This document shows, one piece after another, positions 37,901-48,797 of a stretch of 64,000 nucleotides of DNA. Source of the stretch: Anagrus nilaparvatae (lineage: Eukaryota > Arthropoda > Insecta > Hymenoptera > Mymaridae); contig JAKSXM010000007.1 in assembly GCA_022575985.1 (NCBI GenBank), positions 60,976,501 to 61,040,500 on the forward strand, in the 5' to 3' direction. How positions within the stretch are numbered: the stretch's first letter is position 1; every line of letters begins with the position of its first letter. The translations under genes and the position numbers were made by a program. The notes under the pieces were generated by a model that ran no database searches, was not told where the DNA came from, and saw nothing but the letters and a program-made list of their open reading frames with translations.

Positions 37901-39513
37901 ATTTTGAACTATGTACAAACAACCATCCTTGCATCAACCTAGAAATTTAATTTTTTGAATTTTTCAAATTGTGATATTTAATTAAAAAATAAAAATTATA
38001 CCAAATTGCCTTTGGGTCTACACTTGCCATTGCTGAGTAAATTGCTTTTCCAGTATTTTTTAAATATTTTAAATCTCCATTTTTTGGATTTATTTCATTA
38101 AATGAATCACAATTGTAAATATTATCAGTACCAAATTCTTCAATATACTGTAATTAAAAAAATCAATATAAAAGCTTAAAAAATTAATTTCTTGATTCAT
38201 TTAAAAATTTTACCATTTTCAAAAATAATTCCCCAACTTTTTGGAATAATGGATCTGTTGGATCAAGAGCATAAGGACTAAAACGAAATTATTTTTAACA
38301 AAAAAAGTAAATTTTGAATAAAAAAAATTTCTTATAAATATTTTTACCAACAATAATCATCATTAAAATGATTCCATTCAACAACTTTACTAACTTTTGC
38401 ATCAGGAAATACTCTAATAAAATCTCTTGGAACGTGGCCAGCAAATGCTGGTAATACTGGAATGATACCCAGTTCTCTCATACGATTTAATATTTTATGT
38501 TGTAAATTTACAGTATGATTGTGCCATGATTCAGATAAAGGACCACCCCACCCACGAATATTACCCATTCTAGACCTAAATTATTTATTTATTGCATGAA
38601 AAATTTTAGTGTTAAATATGAATAAAAATTTTAAATTAAAATTATAAAAACCAAGGTAAAAATGCAGGACCACCAAAATGCTGTTGAATTTCATCTCTAT
38701 TTAAATTTAGTTTTAAGTAAACTTTTTTCCAAATAAATTCTTGAGCATGAAATGCAAGTGCTAAATTTATGCCATTTAGTGCCATCCAATCAATATTTTT
38801 TTCCCATTCTTTCCATTTCCACCATGTTGAACTGTATCCTGGTGTGCAAACATTTTGGTAATAACGAAATCTAAAATTTTTTTTATAATTTTTTACCATA
38901 ATAATTTTTTACAAAATTTTTAAAAATTAAGTTTTTACCTATCATTTGACGTCACAATTTTGTTTACTTCAGGTAAAATATTTGGAATTTTTAATTGTGA
39001 TCCTTCCCATGATATATGACAATTGCAATATTCTTTCAAATAATAATACAAACCCCATGATACTGCTACCCCAGAACTACCAATAATTTTTATTGTATTT
39101 GAATTCGTCTTTTTTAGCTAAAATTTTATTTTTATTTAAAAAAACTTTAAGGCAAAATTCAAGCAAATCATCATTTCAGTGATTATTTAAAAAATGAATT
39201 TACCTTAAATACATCTTTTCCATTATTTTCAATACTGGAATCAACATTAACTTCAAAATAATGTGAATTATTACCCAAAACACGTAAAATTAAATTTTGA
39301 ACAGCAATCGTCTGAATTTCTTCTGGTGCTTTTGGACGTAAATGCCCTAACGTTTTTTGAAATCCTTTAAATTAAAATTTTATTCATTTTATTCGAAATG
39401 AAATTATAATTTGGCACTAAAATATTTTTACCATCATCATAACTGTTAAAATGACAAAAAACAAATTGATTTATAATAATAAAATTAAAAATAACAAAAA
39501 ATTTTAAATTCAT
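34914..39513 (-). CDS. NAGLU: Alpha-N-acetylglucosaminidase (lysosomal, GH89)
   Basis: Lysosomal exo-hydrolase that removes terminal GlcNAc during heparan sulphate breakdown. Fourteen exons in coding order: 39513-39432, 39364-39204, 39117-38939, 38870-38652, 38575-38348, 38277-38214, 38147-38002, 37938-37854, 37773-37624, 37506-37364, 37262-37103, 36481-36294, 35433-35048, 34969-34914. They join in phase to 748 residues (human 743). Residues 1-21 form a hydrophobic signal peptide. GH89 landmarks are [47 protein letters not shown] and [11 protein letters not shown]. The two catalytic acids are in SFNE (Glu329) and GLTPEGI (Glu459, equivalent to human Glu446). The C-terminal helical domain has [11 protein letters not shown] and DYANKQWSG. 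Introns 11 and 12 are long because repeats are inserted in them. The next gene, MARC, diverges from its 5' side. Confidence 0.93.
35800..36000 (+). repeat. Twin-hairpin family copy in NAGLU intron 12
   Basis: It contains CATGGCCAGAAAAATAAATA, GATTGCACGTAAATTA and, at the right end, TACGTGCTTTCTGTCTG, matching the better-preserved copy at about 42,178-42,370. It is diverged and has lost most of the pairing in both hairpins. Confidence 0.5.
36586..37046. mobile_element. Foldback MITE in NAGLU intron 11
   Basis: TTTTTGGCAACCAAGATGA at the left is matched in reverse complement by the right end ATTTTCGTTGCTAAAAA. Both arms share AAAAGGTCTAT, a TCTAACACCC segment and further inner matches. It accounts for nearly all of the 621-bp intron; the short open frames here belong to the element. 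Confidence 0.65.
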
Positions 39514-41471
39514 AATTGCAATAACTTAAAAGTAACAATCACATTATTTAAAATAAAAAAATTCAAGCAAAAAAATGAAACTTTCATTTGATAATTTTTT
39601 TCAAACGTTTATATAAGACAACGAGTTAAAACATGAATGTGTGAACAATAAAGAAATGATAATCTTATCAAGAAAAAAAATAATAAAAAAAGACAAAAAC
39701 AAATGTTTATGTTTTATACTTTCTTAAAAAAAGTGTCAGTAGACGTTATAAAAGTAATATAAGGCGTTTAAATTATTATCATTGGATTTTATATTCATAA
39801 ATGCAGGGATTGTAATATTATTCAATTTGTAATATAATAAAATATAATTGGAGAATTTAAATTAATAAATTTATGTTTAATGTAAATATATACTGGTACT
39901 TATTTTGTTTAATGAATAAAATTATGGGCATGTTTGCATTCATGTTTAGAGTGGATACAAAAGAAAAATTTTTTATATTTAATAATTTTTAGCTTTTTTA
40001 GCGAAAGAAAATTCTTTATTTTTGACAGTAATTTTAGTATTTTTAGGTCATTTTTTGAAAATGGACATTTATAATATATTATGATGATCTTAAACTATTT
40101 TAAAATTCTAGCAACCTAATATCAGTAAAGTCAAATTTTAGAGAATTTCAAAATTTACGTTTAGGATGTATATGTTTAATTTAAGTTAACAAAAATTACT
40201 TAAGGGATGAAACGCTGAAGTTTTTTGATTTATTGAATGAAAGTTTGGATTAGATTTTCAGTTTTTTTTTGTTTTTTAGGGTTTAATTATTTTCATTTTT
40301 ACAGCTCACGCTAATGTCTAAAGTTTTTCGCCCATGGTGCTTGCAATATTTTTGCCTACCTAGGCGTAGAATAAGTACAGAAAATTCTGTGTATTAAAAT
40401 GTAAAAAAAAATTTATCTACATGATCGTGGGAAAACTATTCAACCGATTTATAAATTTTTTTTTTTAATTTCTTTCTTATTTTGTTAAGATGGCATTCAC
40501 AAAACAATTAAAGAATTCTGACTATTTTAGCGAGCTGTGTATTTAAAAGACTGTCCAAAAACTAGGCTTTTTTTGGTTTGTTTTCGCGTGCAGACATTTT
40601 CTTAGTTTTCATTATTTTTCTTTGATTTTAGGGGAATACCATCTTAAGTGATTATACTTTAATCTAAATTTTCTTTTTTTTTTTTGCATCTAATAATACT
40701 GGACAGCGAAATCATGTGGACAACTTTTGTTTGTATAGAAAAAAGATTCCACATGTTGCAGCAGGAATTTTTTTGTTGTTTCCAAAAATTGGCTTTGAAA
40801 CGTAAAGAAAATTTTCGGCATGATGGAAATTAAATATTATATTAAGTATCATGCTTACGATATTTTTTGCCTACCTAGGCGTACGATGGGTGCAGTAAAT
40901 TCAGTGACAAGTTTTACCCACGAGTTTTCCGCCCAAGAGGGCAAAAAAAAATTGTTGGACAAAAAATTTTTTTTTTTATGTTAAACTTTTCATACGATTT
41001 ATATCATTCGCAACCATTTAAAAGAAAAAAAAATTCCACCTGCCACAGCCGGAATTCCGCAGCACCATCTTTAAGGTATAATATTTCAGATTAATTAAAA
41101 AAAATTTTGATGTATCAGTTAAAATAAAAAAAAGTTTTTTAAGATACACACAATAGTTTTTATTTTTAAATCTTACTCAAACTTTCATTAAAAAACATTA
41201 ATTTTCAGCAAATGCTCGAAATAAATTATTATATGTTTTTAAAATTTTTAAGGAAGAGGTAGGTCTTTAACTATACGTGCTGTATCATTTGAAAATTTAA
41301 CAATATAATATTTAAACTTATATTTATGATTACACACACGTGTTATCTTTACGATAATGAAGTTATCAGTTTGTATTGTACCTGCGTTAAATTGATGTAA
41401 TCATTATTACATAATATTTACTTCAAATAACAGGATTTTTAAGTATTGAGAAAAAATTTTAAACTACGAAC
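39514..41471. other. NAGLU-MARC divergent intergenic region with repeat copies
   Basis: No gene. Two copies of the small repeat family first seen at 5223-5368 lie at about 40,300-40,395 (CGCCCATGGTGCTTGC, CTACCTAGGCGTAGAA) and 40,835-40,945 (CCTACCTAGGCGTACGA, TTTTCCGCCCAAGAGGGC). A CACGTG E-box is at 41,337-41,342. Promoters of both flanking genes should be near the ends. Confidence 0.45.
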
Positions 41472-44310
41472 ATGGTAAGATTATAATAAAAATAAGCTTT
41501 TTTAAGCACTTTTCTACAATAAAATATAAATTTCTTTCAGAATGGCATTAATTTTTTTATCATTGGTGGGTCAATAAGTATTATTAGTGTAACTGCCATA
41601 TTAATTTGGATGAAAAATAAGAGGATTGACGAAGAAGAAAGGGAAAAAAGTATAAAATTGTGGGTAAAAACGTGGTATGAACTCCTTTTGCATGATTACC
41701 TCAATAGATTCTGTTAATATTGATTGATTTTTTCGTGAATCTCACCCTATAAAAAATTTTTAAAAAGTTTAAAAAAAATTCTTTAAGAAATTTCTCCGAA
41801 TAACAAGTAAACAGAATTTTTTTCTGATTTTATTGTTTGGTTGAGGTTGAGGTCAAGTAAACATTTATTTTGTTTTTATATTTGATTGTTTATACGATAA
41901 TATTTTATACGCAATACAAATTTCATTGATATTAAATTAAATATTATATTTAAAAATTCTGAGTACCAATTAATTCATAGTATTTTTTCCAAAAATTTCT
42001 TGTACACAAATAAGAAGATTGGTTTATTTGGCCAGAAATTATATCGCAATATTTTAAATAGATGGTTTACTCGATTGGTAAAAATTTTTGCGAAAATTCA
42101 AAAGAGATAATTATGCCAAACCTTAGGCTGAAGTCATACGACGTATTTTTAACCATGCTACAATAGTATATTACGAACCATGGCCAGAAAAATAAAGAAT
42201 GGCCCAAATCGCACGTAAATTAAACTGCGATTTGGGGCATTCTTTTTTTATGGCCCAGGGTTGTATATGATTTTTCTGCATCAGTGGCGAGAAAACACGT
42301 CTTTGCCGGATGCGCAGCGGCCGGGAAATACGTGCTTTCTAGCCGCTGACCAGAAAAATTTTTTTGTTTTCATTTTCATTAATAATTTTTTTTTTGCCTT
42401 TAATTAATAGAAGTCAAGGAAGAACTATATAAAAAAGTTTTATCCTCTCCAAAAACATCATGGAAAAAAATTGGTACTGTAAAAGAATTATTTTATTATC
42501 CATTGAAATCTGGTAAAGGAAATAAAGTAAATGGATGCAATTTCGAGGAACGTGGAATTTCAATAAATCAAGATGGTTGTTTTCGCTTAAGAGATAGGTA
42601 ATTCTTTAAGGAAATATTTGCTATACTTTTTTCTGTTTTTAATTGATCGCAATTCAGAATTTTTAATGTATTTTTTCCCACGGCTTCTTTGTATCATAAA
42701 TTTGAACAAGATTTTTTCGGGATTAATGTTTTATTTTGGATTTAAATAAACTTAAATCCATTTTTAAATTCGGTTAAAATTAAAAGCTTCTTTTTACCTA
42801 ATTTAATTTTTAAAAATTAGTAATTAACAGAAGTTATTTTTTTTTAAATAAGTCTTTTAGTTTAGATCTCAGTGTAAATTATCCCTGAATTCTTGCTATC
42901 ATTTACACATTAAAAAGTACACGCAACTGTGTCTGCAGGGGTATTAAACAGCAAATTATTCAGCTAAAGATTTTTAATAAACCAACAAACATACTTTATA
43001 TTCTCAATAGGATGTTTATAGTATATGATGAATCAACAAAAAATTTTCAAACTGGTCGCCAATTCCCAAAATTATTACTTATTAACATAATACCATTGAA
43101 TGAAAATCAAGCTAAATTAGAAATATCTGATTCAAAAGTTGAGCCTTTAATATTTGATTTACCAAAAATAAATAAAAATTCAAAAATTACTAAATGTTCT
43201 GTTTGGTATGGAGAATCTGTTGAATGTATTGATTGTGGCGATAAAGCAAGTTTATGGCTTTCAAGGTAAAAATTTTAAATATTAATTTTCAAAATTATCG
43301 ATTTTGGGATCAATTATTAAACAAAAAATAAATTTTCAAGTTTATTAGCAGGAAATGAAAAAAAATTAAGACTAGGATTTCAAGTGAAAGATTATGGTAG
43401 GATTGTAGTATCTGGAAATGGAAAAAGAACGTACGAAAATCTTAGAAATGAAGATACGGTAATTAATTAATTAATAGATAATGCTATTTAAGAAACAGAA
43501 ATTTTAGGGAAAAATAAAAATTTGTTTTGAATAAAGGGTATTTTTTCGGATTTGGCAAGTTACATGATTTTATCAGAATCTTCAGTACAAGATTTAAACG
43601 AAAAGTTAAAGAAACCAATAAACCCAATTCAGCTAAGACCTAACGTAGTTATTTCAAATACTGAACCATTTGTAGAAGATGAATGGGATTGGATCAAAAT
43701 TGGAGAAAATGCAATATTAAGAAATTTCAAGCTTTGTACAAGGTGAATTTAAATTGATTATTCAGTGCTTGAAAAATAATTATACGTTTTGTTGTTTTAA
43801 TTGAATATTTTTTTATCTTCATACAGATGCGTCATGGTTAATATTGATCCAAATTCAGGAACTTTTGCTAAAGATTCAGAACCACTTAAGACTTTAAAAA
43901 CGTAAGTATTTTAACTTTGTTTGAAAGATATTAGTGTACTAGGATTTGGCCAATACTTTTGATACCAGGCATGTTAGAGGTTACACGTTATCACAATGTT
44001 TGGTTTATAATTTTCAATAATTTTGTAGTATCGTTTTACCACAAAAAAATAATTGCTTCCTGCTTCTTGGTGATCGTAGTATTCGGCCTTCTAGTTACAT
44101 AATTTTATTAAACATTAAAATTTTTAAGTACTAAATCAAATGTTTTATAAAAATAATAAATTATATCTATTTTATAGTTACAGAATGCTAAAAAATCCAG
44201 AAATTAATCCCCGCGAAAAGCATTGTCCGACAATTGGTATTTATTGTGGTCTTTATTCAACCGGTGAAGTAAAAACTGGAGATGACGTTTACGTATTCGA
44301 AGAACCATGA
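41472..44310 (+). CDS. MARC: Mitochondrial amidoxime-reducing component (MOSC protein)
   Basis: Molybdenum-cofactor enzyme of the outer mitochondrial membrane that reduces N-hydroxylated compounds with cytochrome b5. Exons 41472-41474, 41541-41649, 42411-42597, 43011-43265, 43341-43458, 43537-43742, 43827-43901 and 44178-44310 join in phase to 361 residues. Residues 5-24 form a single N-terminal transmembrane anchor. The MOSC N-terminal barrel has KELFYYPLKSGKG and an IVYDES..FQTGRQFPKL segment. The MOSC core has ECIDCGDKAS, MILSESSVQDLN, LRPNVVIS and EDEWDWIKIG. The CTRC motif (Cys291, Cys294) includes the family's Mo-ligating cysteine. Exon 1 codes only the initiator Met: exon 2 starts in the right frame but has no usable ATG. 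The end of exon 2 (AAA|GTATAA) is the only donor that keeps phase. AATAAA lies at 44,390-44,395. Confidence 0.9.
42178..42370 (+). repeat. Twin-hairpin family copy in MARC intron 2
   Basis: This is the best-preserved copy in + orientation. The first hairpin pairs AAAGAATGGCCCAAATCGC (about 42,196) with GCGATTTGGGGCATTCTTT around a short ACGTAAATTA loop. The second pairs the GGCGAGAAAACACGTCTTTG side with GCGGCCGGGAAATACGTGCT and TAGCCGCTGAC. The two hairpins are joined by a ~40-bp GGCCCAGGGTTGTATATG linker. Confidence 0.65.
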
Positions 44311-45664
44311 AGTACATCATAAGTTAATTTAGTCAGAAATGTATTTATTTTATACAATAGTTAACATTTTCTACATTATTTTCTGTATAAATAAACAATC
44401 AATATAATTTTTGATGAAAAATGTGTAGAATTTTTATGTTTACGAATTTATCAATCGCGAAATCGCAAAGTTTTGTTAAAATAAATAGTCAGGATCAAGG
44501 TTTTTCTAAATCTTAGCCAATTTTAAATATTACTCTTAATTAATGAGTCTCTGTTAAGGAACTCATATGTAACTAATTTGGTCATTTTTACTTTCTATTA
44601 ATTCTTATGCCCTCCAAAAAAGTTACATGTTTTGTAATTTTATGCCGAGATTTTTTGAAAAAAAAAGATTTGATAAATTCGTTTTTAAGAAAAAGGCATT
44701 ATAATGAGACGATGGACATCTATCGTATATTCGGTGTTTTTGAAAATTATAAAACTTTTTAACAGATTAAGATTTTGCTCAATTAGTTAAACAATCATAA
44801 ACGATAATTAGAAACAGGTTTTTGTTTGACTAATAAAATACTTTTCCTTCTGAAGCACACAGTAACTTTTCAGCTTATGCAACATAAATTGATAATGCGT
44901 AAATACAAATAATTGATGATACATATGTTCAGGTTCAGGTTAACTAATCGGAGCAAAATTATTTTTCCTAAAATTTTTGTCTCAATAAGTTACTCTAGGT
45001 TTTGAATTGGTGTTTTTGCCAGAATTTTTGGGAAAAATTAATTTTGACCAAAAATTTATATACATAGCTTGAAAATTGGTTTTTTTTGAGATTTTGGTTT
45101 TTAGGGCTTTAAAAAGGCTTGAGTTCATCACAAGAAAATGTTTGAGATGTGACTCCTAAATATACGACCACAATCATTATTTTAGGCTGCTAAAATTAGC
45201 TAAAAACGAAGACAAAAATATTATATTTCTGTTAAGTATAAAAATAAGGATAAAAATAAGTTAATTAGGAAAAAAAAATATTTTCGTCCGCTTTTTTAGC
45301 TAGACTAAAATGATGATTGTGAGTGAACATTTAGGAGTCATATTTCAAAAATTTAATGATAGCGAACTTATAGGATATTAATAATAGGTAACCGACCAAT
45401 TTGAAACATTCAAACCATTAAAAATAAAACCGGTAAACACAAAAAAAAATTCTAATAGCAAATGATAAAAGTTATTGATATTTAAAAAAAAGTATAAATA
45501 TCAATTTTAAAAAATCTTTATTATCTTTGTACAGTGATGTAATTTTTCAATATATGTGACCTTAAAGTTTTTAATAACGTATAAAATATTACACAATATT
45601 AAATAAACGCATATGTCAGAATAAATTCAAGCAAGATTATAATAGTGTTAATGCAGAAACAAAA
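44311..45664. other. Intergenic with a ~210-bp inverted-repeat element
   Basis: No gene. An inverted repeat at about 45,141-45,349 has ends TTTGAGATGTGACTCCTAAA and TTTAGGAGTCATATTTCAAA and arms of about 80 bp, probably a MITE. Upstream of the P450 ATG, the phrase GATTATAATAGTGTTAA is shared with the truncated P450 copy, so the duplication includes the promoter-proximal DNA. Confidence 0.5.
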
Positions 45665-47188
45665 ATGGAAACATTGTATTTATTGATATCAATTTTACTT
45701 ATAATTTTAATATATATTTATTATCTGGTTACCAAAAATGTATGGAAAAATCAAAAAATTCCATATTTACCAAATAAATTGCCTATTTTTGGACATGTTT
45801 TACAAGCATTTCTATGTAAAAAAAGTATGTCCATGATTTGTGATGATATTTACAACAAGTGCAGTTCTGATAGATCAAGTATGTGTGGATTTTATTTCAT
45901 GAATAAGCCTTCAGTGTTAATTTCTGATCCAATTTTGGTTAAATCAATTTTCGTTAATAATTTTTCGAGTTTTCAAGTGAATGGTATGATATTGGATGGA
46001 AAATTAGATCCTGTTTTGATTAAAAATCCATTTTTTTGCAATGGCGAAGCATGGAAAGAAGCAAGAATAAAAATAATTAGCCATTTTACTGGAAAAAAAT
46101 TTAAATATTTATTTGACATAGTTAACAATGTTTGTACGAAAATGGAAAATTACGTAAGCCGAAAAATCACAGCAGAAAAAATGAAAAATTATACAGAATT
46201 TGAATTAAAAGATCTTTTTTCAAAATACACTGGTGAAATTGTTGCCAATGCTGCATTTGGAATCGAAGGTCAAAGTTTCGATGATAATCCAAATCCAAAG
46301 TCCTTTACTGAAGTAGCAAAAACATTATTTGATCCTACCCCATTTGAAGGGTTCTGCCAATTAATACGATTTTATTTACCTAATCTTGCAAATATTTTAG
46401 GAATAGGTTTCATTAGTAAAAAAGTCGATCAATACTTCAGGGAAACGCTTCACGCAATAATCAAAGAAAGAAAACAAAAAAACCATCAAGCAAATGATTA
46501 TTTACAATTCGTTATCGACCAATATAAAGAAACAATGGATATGGAAAATATCATGGCAGAAATAATATCTTTTTATGTGGATGTTTATGAAACTTCTAGT
46601 TTGACTCTAAGTTACTTATTTTATAATCTTGCAAATAATAAAAATATTCAAGATAAGCTTAGAAGCGAAATAAAAACTTTTTTAAAAGAAAATAATAATG
46701 TTGTGACATACGAAAATATAAAAAATATGAGCTACTTGGAAAAAGTGATTCATGAATCCATGAGAATAAAACCGGCTTTTGGTTTTTACATGAAAGTTTG
46801 CACGGAAGAAATAACATTGGAAGGGTGTGATGGATTATCTTGCACAATGAAACCTGGAAATATGGCTTTTATTTCAGCAACTTCGCTTCACAAGGATGAA
46901 CGATATTGGTCAAATCCAGAAATTTTTGCTCCTGAAAGATTTGAATCCGGAAATCGAGAAATTAATAAAGATAAGGCAACATTTTTACCTTTTGGTGAAG
47001 GCCCCAGAGTTTGTGTTGGACAAAGGTTGGCTTTTATGTTAATGAAATTATTAGTAATAAGATTAATAAGTAATTTTATCGTGGAACCATCTCCAAAAAC
47101 TCAAGATATTGAAATTGATGCAACATCTGCTGTTGCACTATTACTTTATCCTAAAAATGGAATCTGGTTACGATTTAAGCCTGTATAA
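45665..47188 (+). CDS. Cytochrome P450, CYP3-clan type, single exon
   Basis: Microsomal haem monooxygenase, one uninterrupted frame of 507 residues. Residues 1-22 form the membrane anchor, followed by a basic turn and a proline-rich PYLPNKLPIFG hinge. The K-helix ExxR is ESMR (about 363-366). The PERF motif is APERF. The haem loop FLPFGEGPRVCVG has its cysteine ligand at residue 450. The I-helix motif, usually AGxET, reads DVYETSS here, so the helix-kinking Ala-Gly pair is replaced by Asp-Val while the following Glu-Thr stays. Its resemblance is to the insect CYP3 clan (CYP6/CYP9 and relatives); I do not assign a subfamily. AATAAA follows at 47,221. Lack of introns is unusual beside its intron-rich neighbours and could reflect retroposition or loss. 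The substrate is unknown. Confidence 0.88.
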   Translation: METLYLLISILLIILIYIYYLVTKNVWKNQKIPYLPNKLPIFGHVLQAFLCKKSMSMICDDIYNKCSSDRSSMCGFYFMNKPSVLISDPILVKSIFVNNFSSFQVNGMILDGKLDPVLIKNPFFCNGEAWKEARIKIISHFTGKKFKYLFDIVNNVCTKMENYVSRKITAEKMKNYTEFELKDLFSKYTGEIVANAAFGIEGQSFDDNPNPKSFTEVAKTLFDPTPFEGFCQLIRFYLPNLANILGIGFISKKVDQYFRETLHAIIKERKQKNHQANDYLQFVIDQYKETMDMENIMAEIISFYVDVYETSSLTLSYLFYNLANNKNIQDKLRSEIKTFLKENNNVVTYENIKNMSYLEKVIHESMRIKPAFGFYMKVCTEEITLEGCDGLSCTMKPGNMAFISATSLHKDERYWSNPEIFAPERFESGNREINKDKATFLPFGEGPRVCVGQRLAFMLMKLLVIRLISNFIVEPSPKTQDIEIDATSAVALLLYPKNGIWLRFKPV

Positions 47189-48280
47189 GATAATATTTAT
47201 ATTTTTTTCATTAGTATTACAATAAAAAATTATTTTAATAAAAAAACCTTGTTTTTTTGAGTCCCTAAAGAAACTTGAAACTATCTTGGTAAGTTTGAAC
47301 ACATTACAAAACTTTTCTCATACCCTGATTCTAGGACTAGGCCTATTTATAAGTACTGTCAAATATATATATTTTCTGATACTATAAATTAGGATTTCAT
47401 ATTTGTTATATAGTTTTTATTTTCATAAATTACAATATTTTTCTTGTCAGTAGTGGCCAGAAAGTACGTATTTCCCGGCCGCAGCTCGATTTGAAAATAC
47501 TTGATTTCTAGCCACTGACGAAGAAAAATTATGTTTTGGCCTCGGCCGTAAAAAAAGAATATCCCAGATCGCAGTTTGCCATCCTCGGCTTCGCCTCGGA
47601 TTGCAATTTACGTGCGATCTGGGCCATTCTTTATTTTTGCGTAGAAAAAAATTAGGTACTAGGTTCAAAAAGGAAAAAAAAATTGGTATTATTTGTATTT
47701 TTTGGTGAAAAAAATTTTGAAAAAAAAAAGTCAAAAAATTATTTATAAGATTCAAGATATCGAGTAAGAACGATACTTCTAGATATTAGTACTTACATGG
47801 AAAAAAAATGAGGTATTACATCCAAATTAAAAAAAAAAGTAGTTTGAGATTTTTTGATAAAAAAAATTTGGAAAACAAAATTAAGCCTTAATATATATGT
47901 ATTAAAAGTATCATTGTTTTCAGTTATTTCAGGTTCAACTGAGCAGCTGAAATCAAAAAATTGAAAAAATCCAACTTTTGAGCAGCTGTATCTCAAAATT
48001 ATGCATCAGGAAGTGTAAAATAGGAGTGGTTTTACATATCCCAAGTAAAAAGTGACAAACAAAATTTTTTATTTTTCAGCTGGTCGTTCTATTCTGGATG
48101 TTACCATATATTTAAAAAAAATTATTATCTATACTTTTGACTAGAATTATCAATGTACTTTTGAATAGATACGACCTTATCTATTTTATGCAACGTTTTT
48201 TATAATTAATAATATTTAATAAAGGAAAATGTAAGAACAAATGCACTTGAGATTATAATAGTGTTAACACAAAAACGAAA
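47189..48280. other. Spacer between P450 copies with twin-hairpin repeat
   Basis: Apart from the repeat at about 47,440-47,660 this is AT-rich sequence without a gene. The ~50 bp before 48,281 are similar to those before 45,665 and belong to the P450 duplication. Confidence 0.5.
47440..47660 (-). repeat. Twin-hairpin family copy between the P450 copies
   Basis: It lies in the opposite orientation to the 42.2-kb copy. Hairpin one has GTCAGTAGTGGCCAGAAAGT facing TTTCTAGCCACTGACGAAG around CCCGGCCGCAGC. Hairpin two has AAAGAATATCCCAGATCGCA facing TGCGATCTGGGCCATTCTTT, with an inner GAGGCGAAGCC-type stem (about 47,585-47,600). Both stems are strongly paired here. Confidence 0.65.
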
Positions 48281-48646
48281 ATGGAAATACTCTATTTATT
48301 AATATCAATATTACTAATTGTTTTCATTTATATTTATCATCTAGTTACCAAAAATGTTTGGAAAAAACAAAAAATTCCTTATTTACCAAATAGATTGCCT
48401 ATTTTTGGTCATGTTTTACCAGCAATACTTGGTAAAAAATGTTTGCCACAGATTTGTGATGATATTTATAAAAAGTGCAATTCTGATAAATCAAGTATGT
48501 GCGGTTTTTATTTCATGAATAAGCCTTCAGTATTAATTTGTGATCCAATCCTAGTAAAATCAGTTTACGTCAATCATTTTTCAAGTTTTCAAGCTAATGG
48601 TGCAGTTCTGGATCCGAAAATGCCACGCTTTCAGGCATGTGTCTAA
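48281..48646 (+). pseudogene. Truncated tandem duplicate of the P450
   Basis: This 121-codon frame is a close paralogue of the first ~117 residues of the P450 at 45,665: the same membrane anchor, an IPYLPNRLPIFGHVLP hinge, MCGFYFMNKPSVLI and VDP-type segments. It then departs into PRFQACV and stops. There is no K-helix, PERF or haem loop downstream before the protease gene starts at 48,798, so it cannot bind haem. The similar upstream sequence shows that the duplication included the 5' flank. Confidence 0.85.
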
Positions 48647-48797
48647 TTTACCTATTTTATAAAATAACACAAAAGTATTTGAGATTATGTAAATCATTAA
48701 TAATTGATTTTATTTTATCTTTTATCTTTTGGCACGCGAAATATTTTTCTTTGAAATTAAATTTTCAGTATGAAAGCAGACAAAGCATGTTAATATA

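Noticed and set aside
47447..47755. 102-codon minus-strand frame
   Set aside because: It reads through the twin-hairpin repeat; its apparent richness in Arg, Pro and Trp comes from the GC-rich stems.
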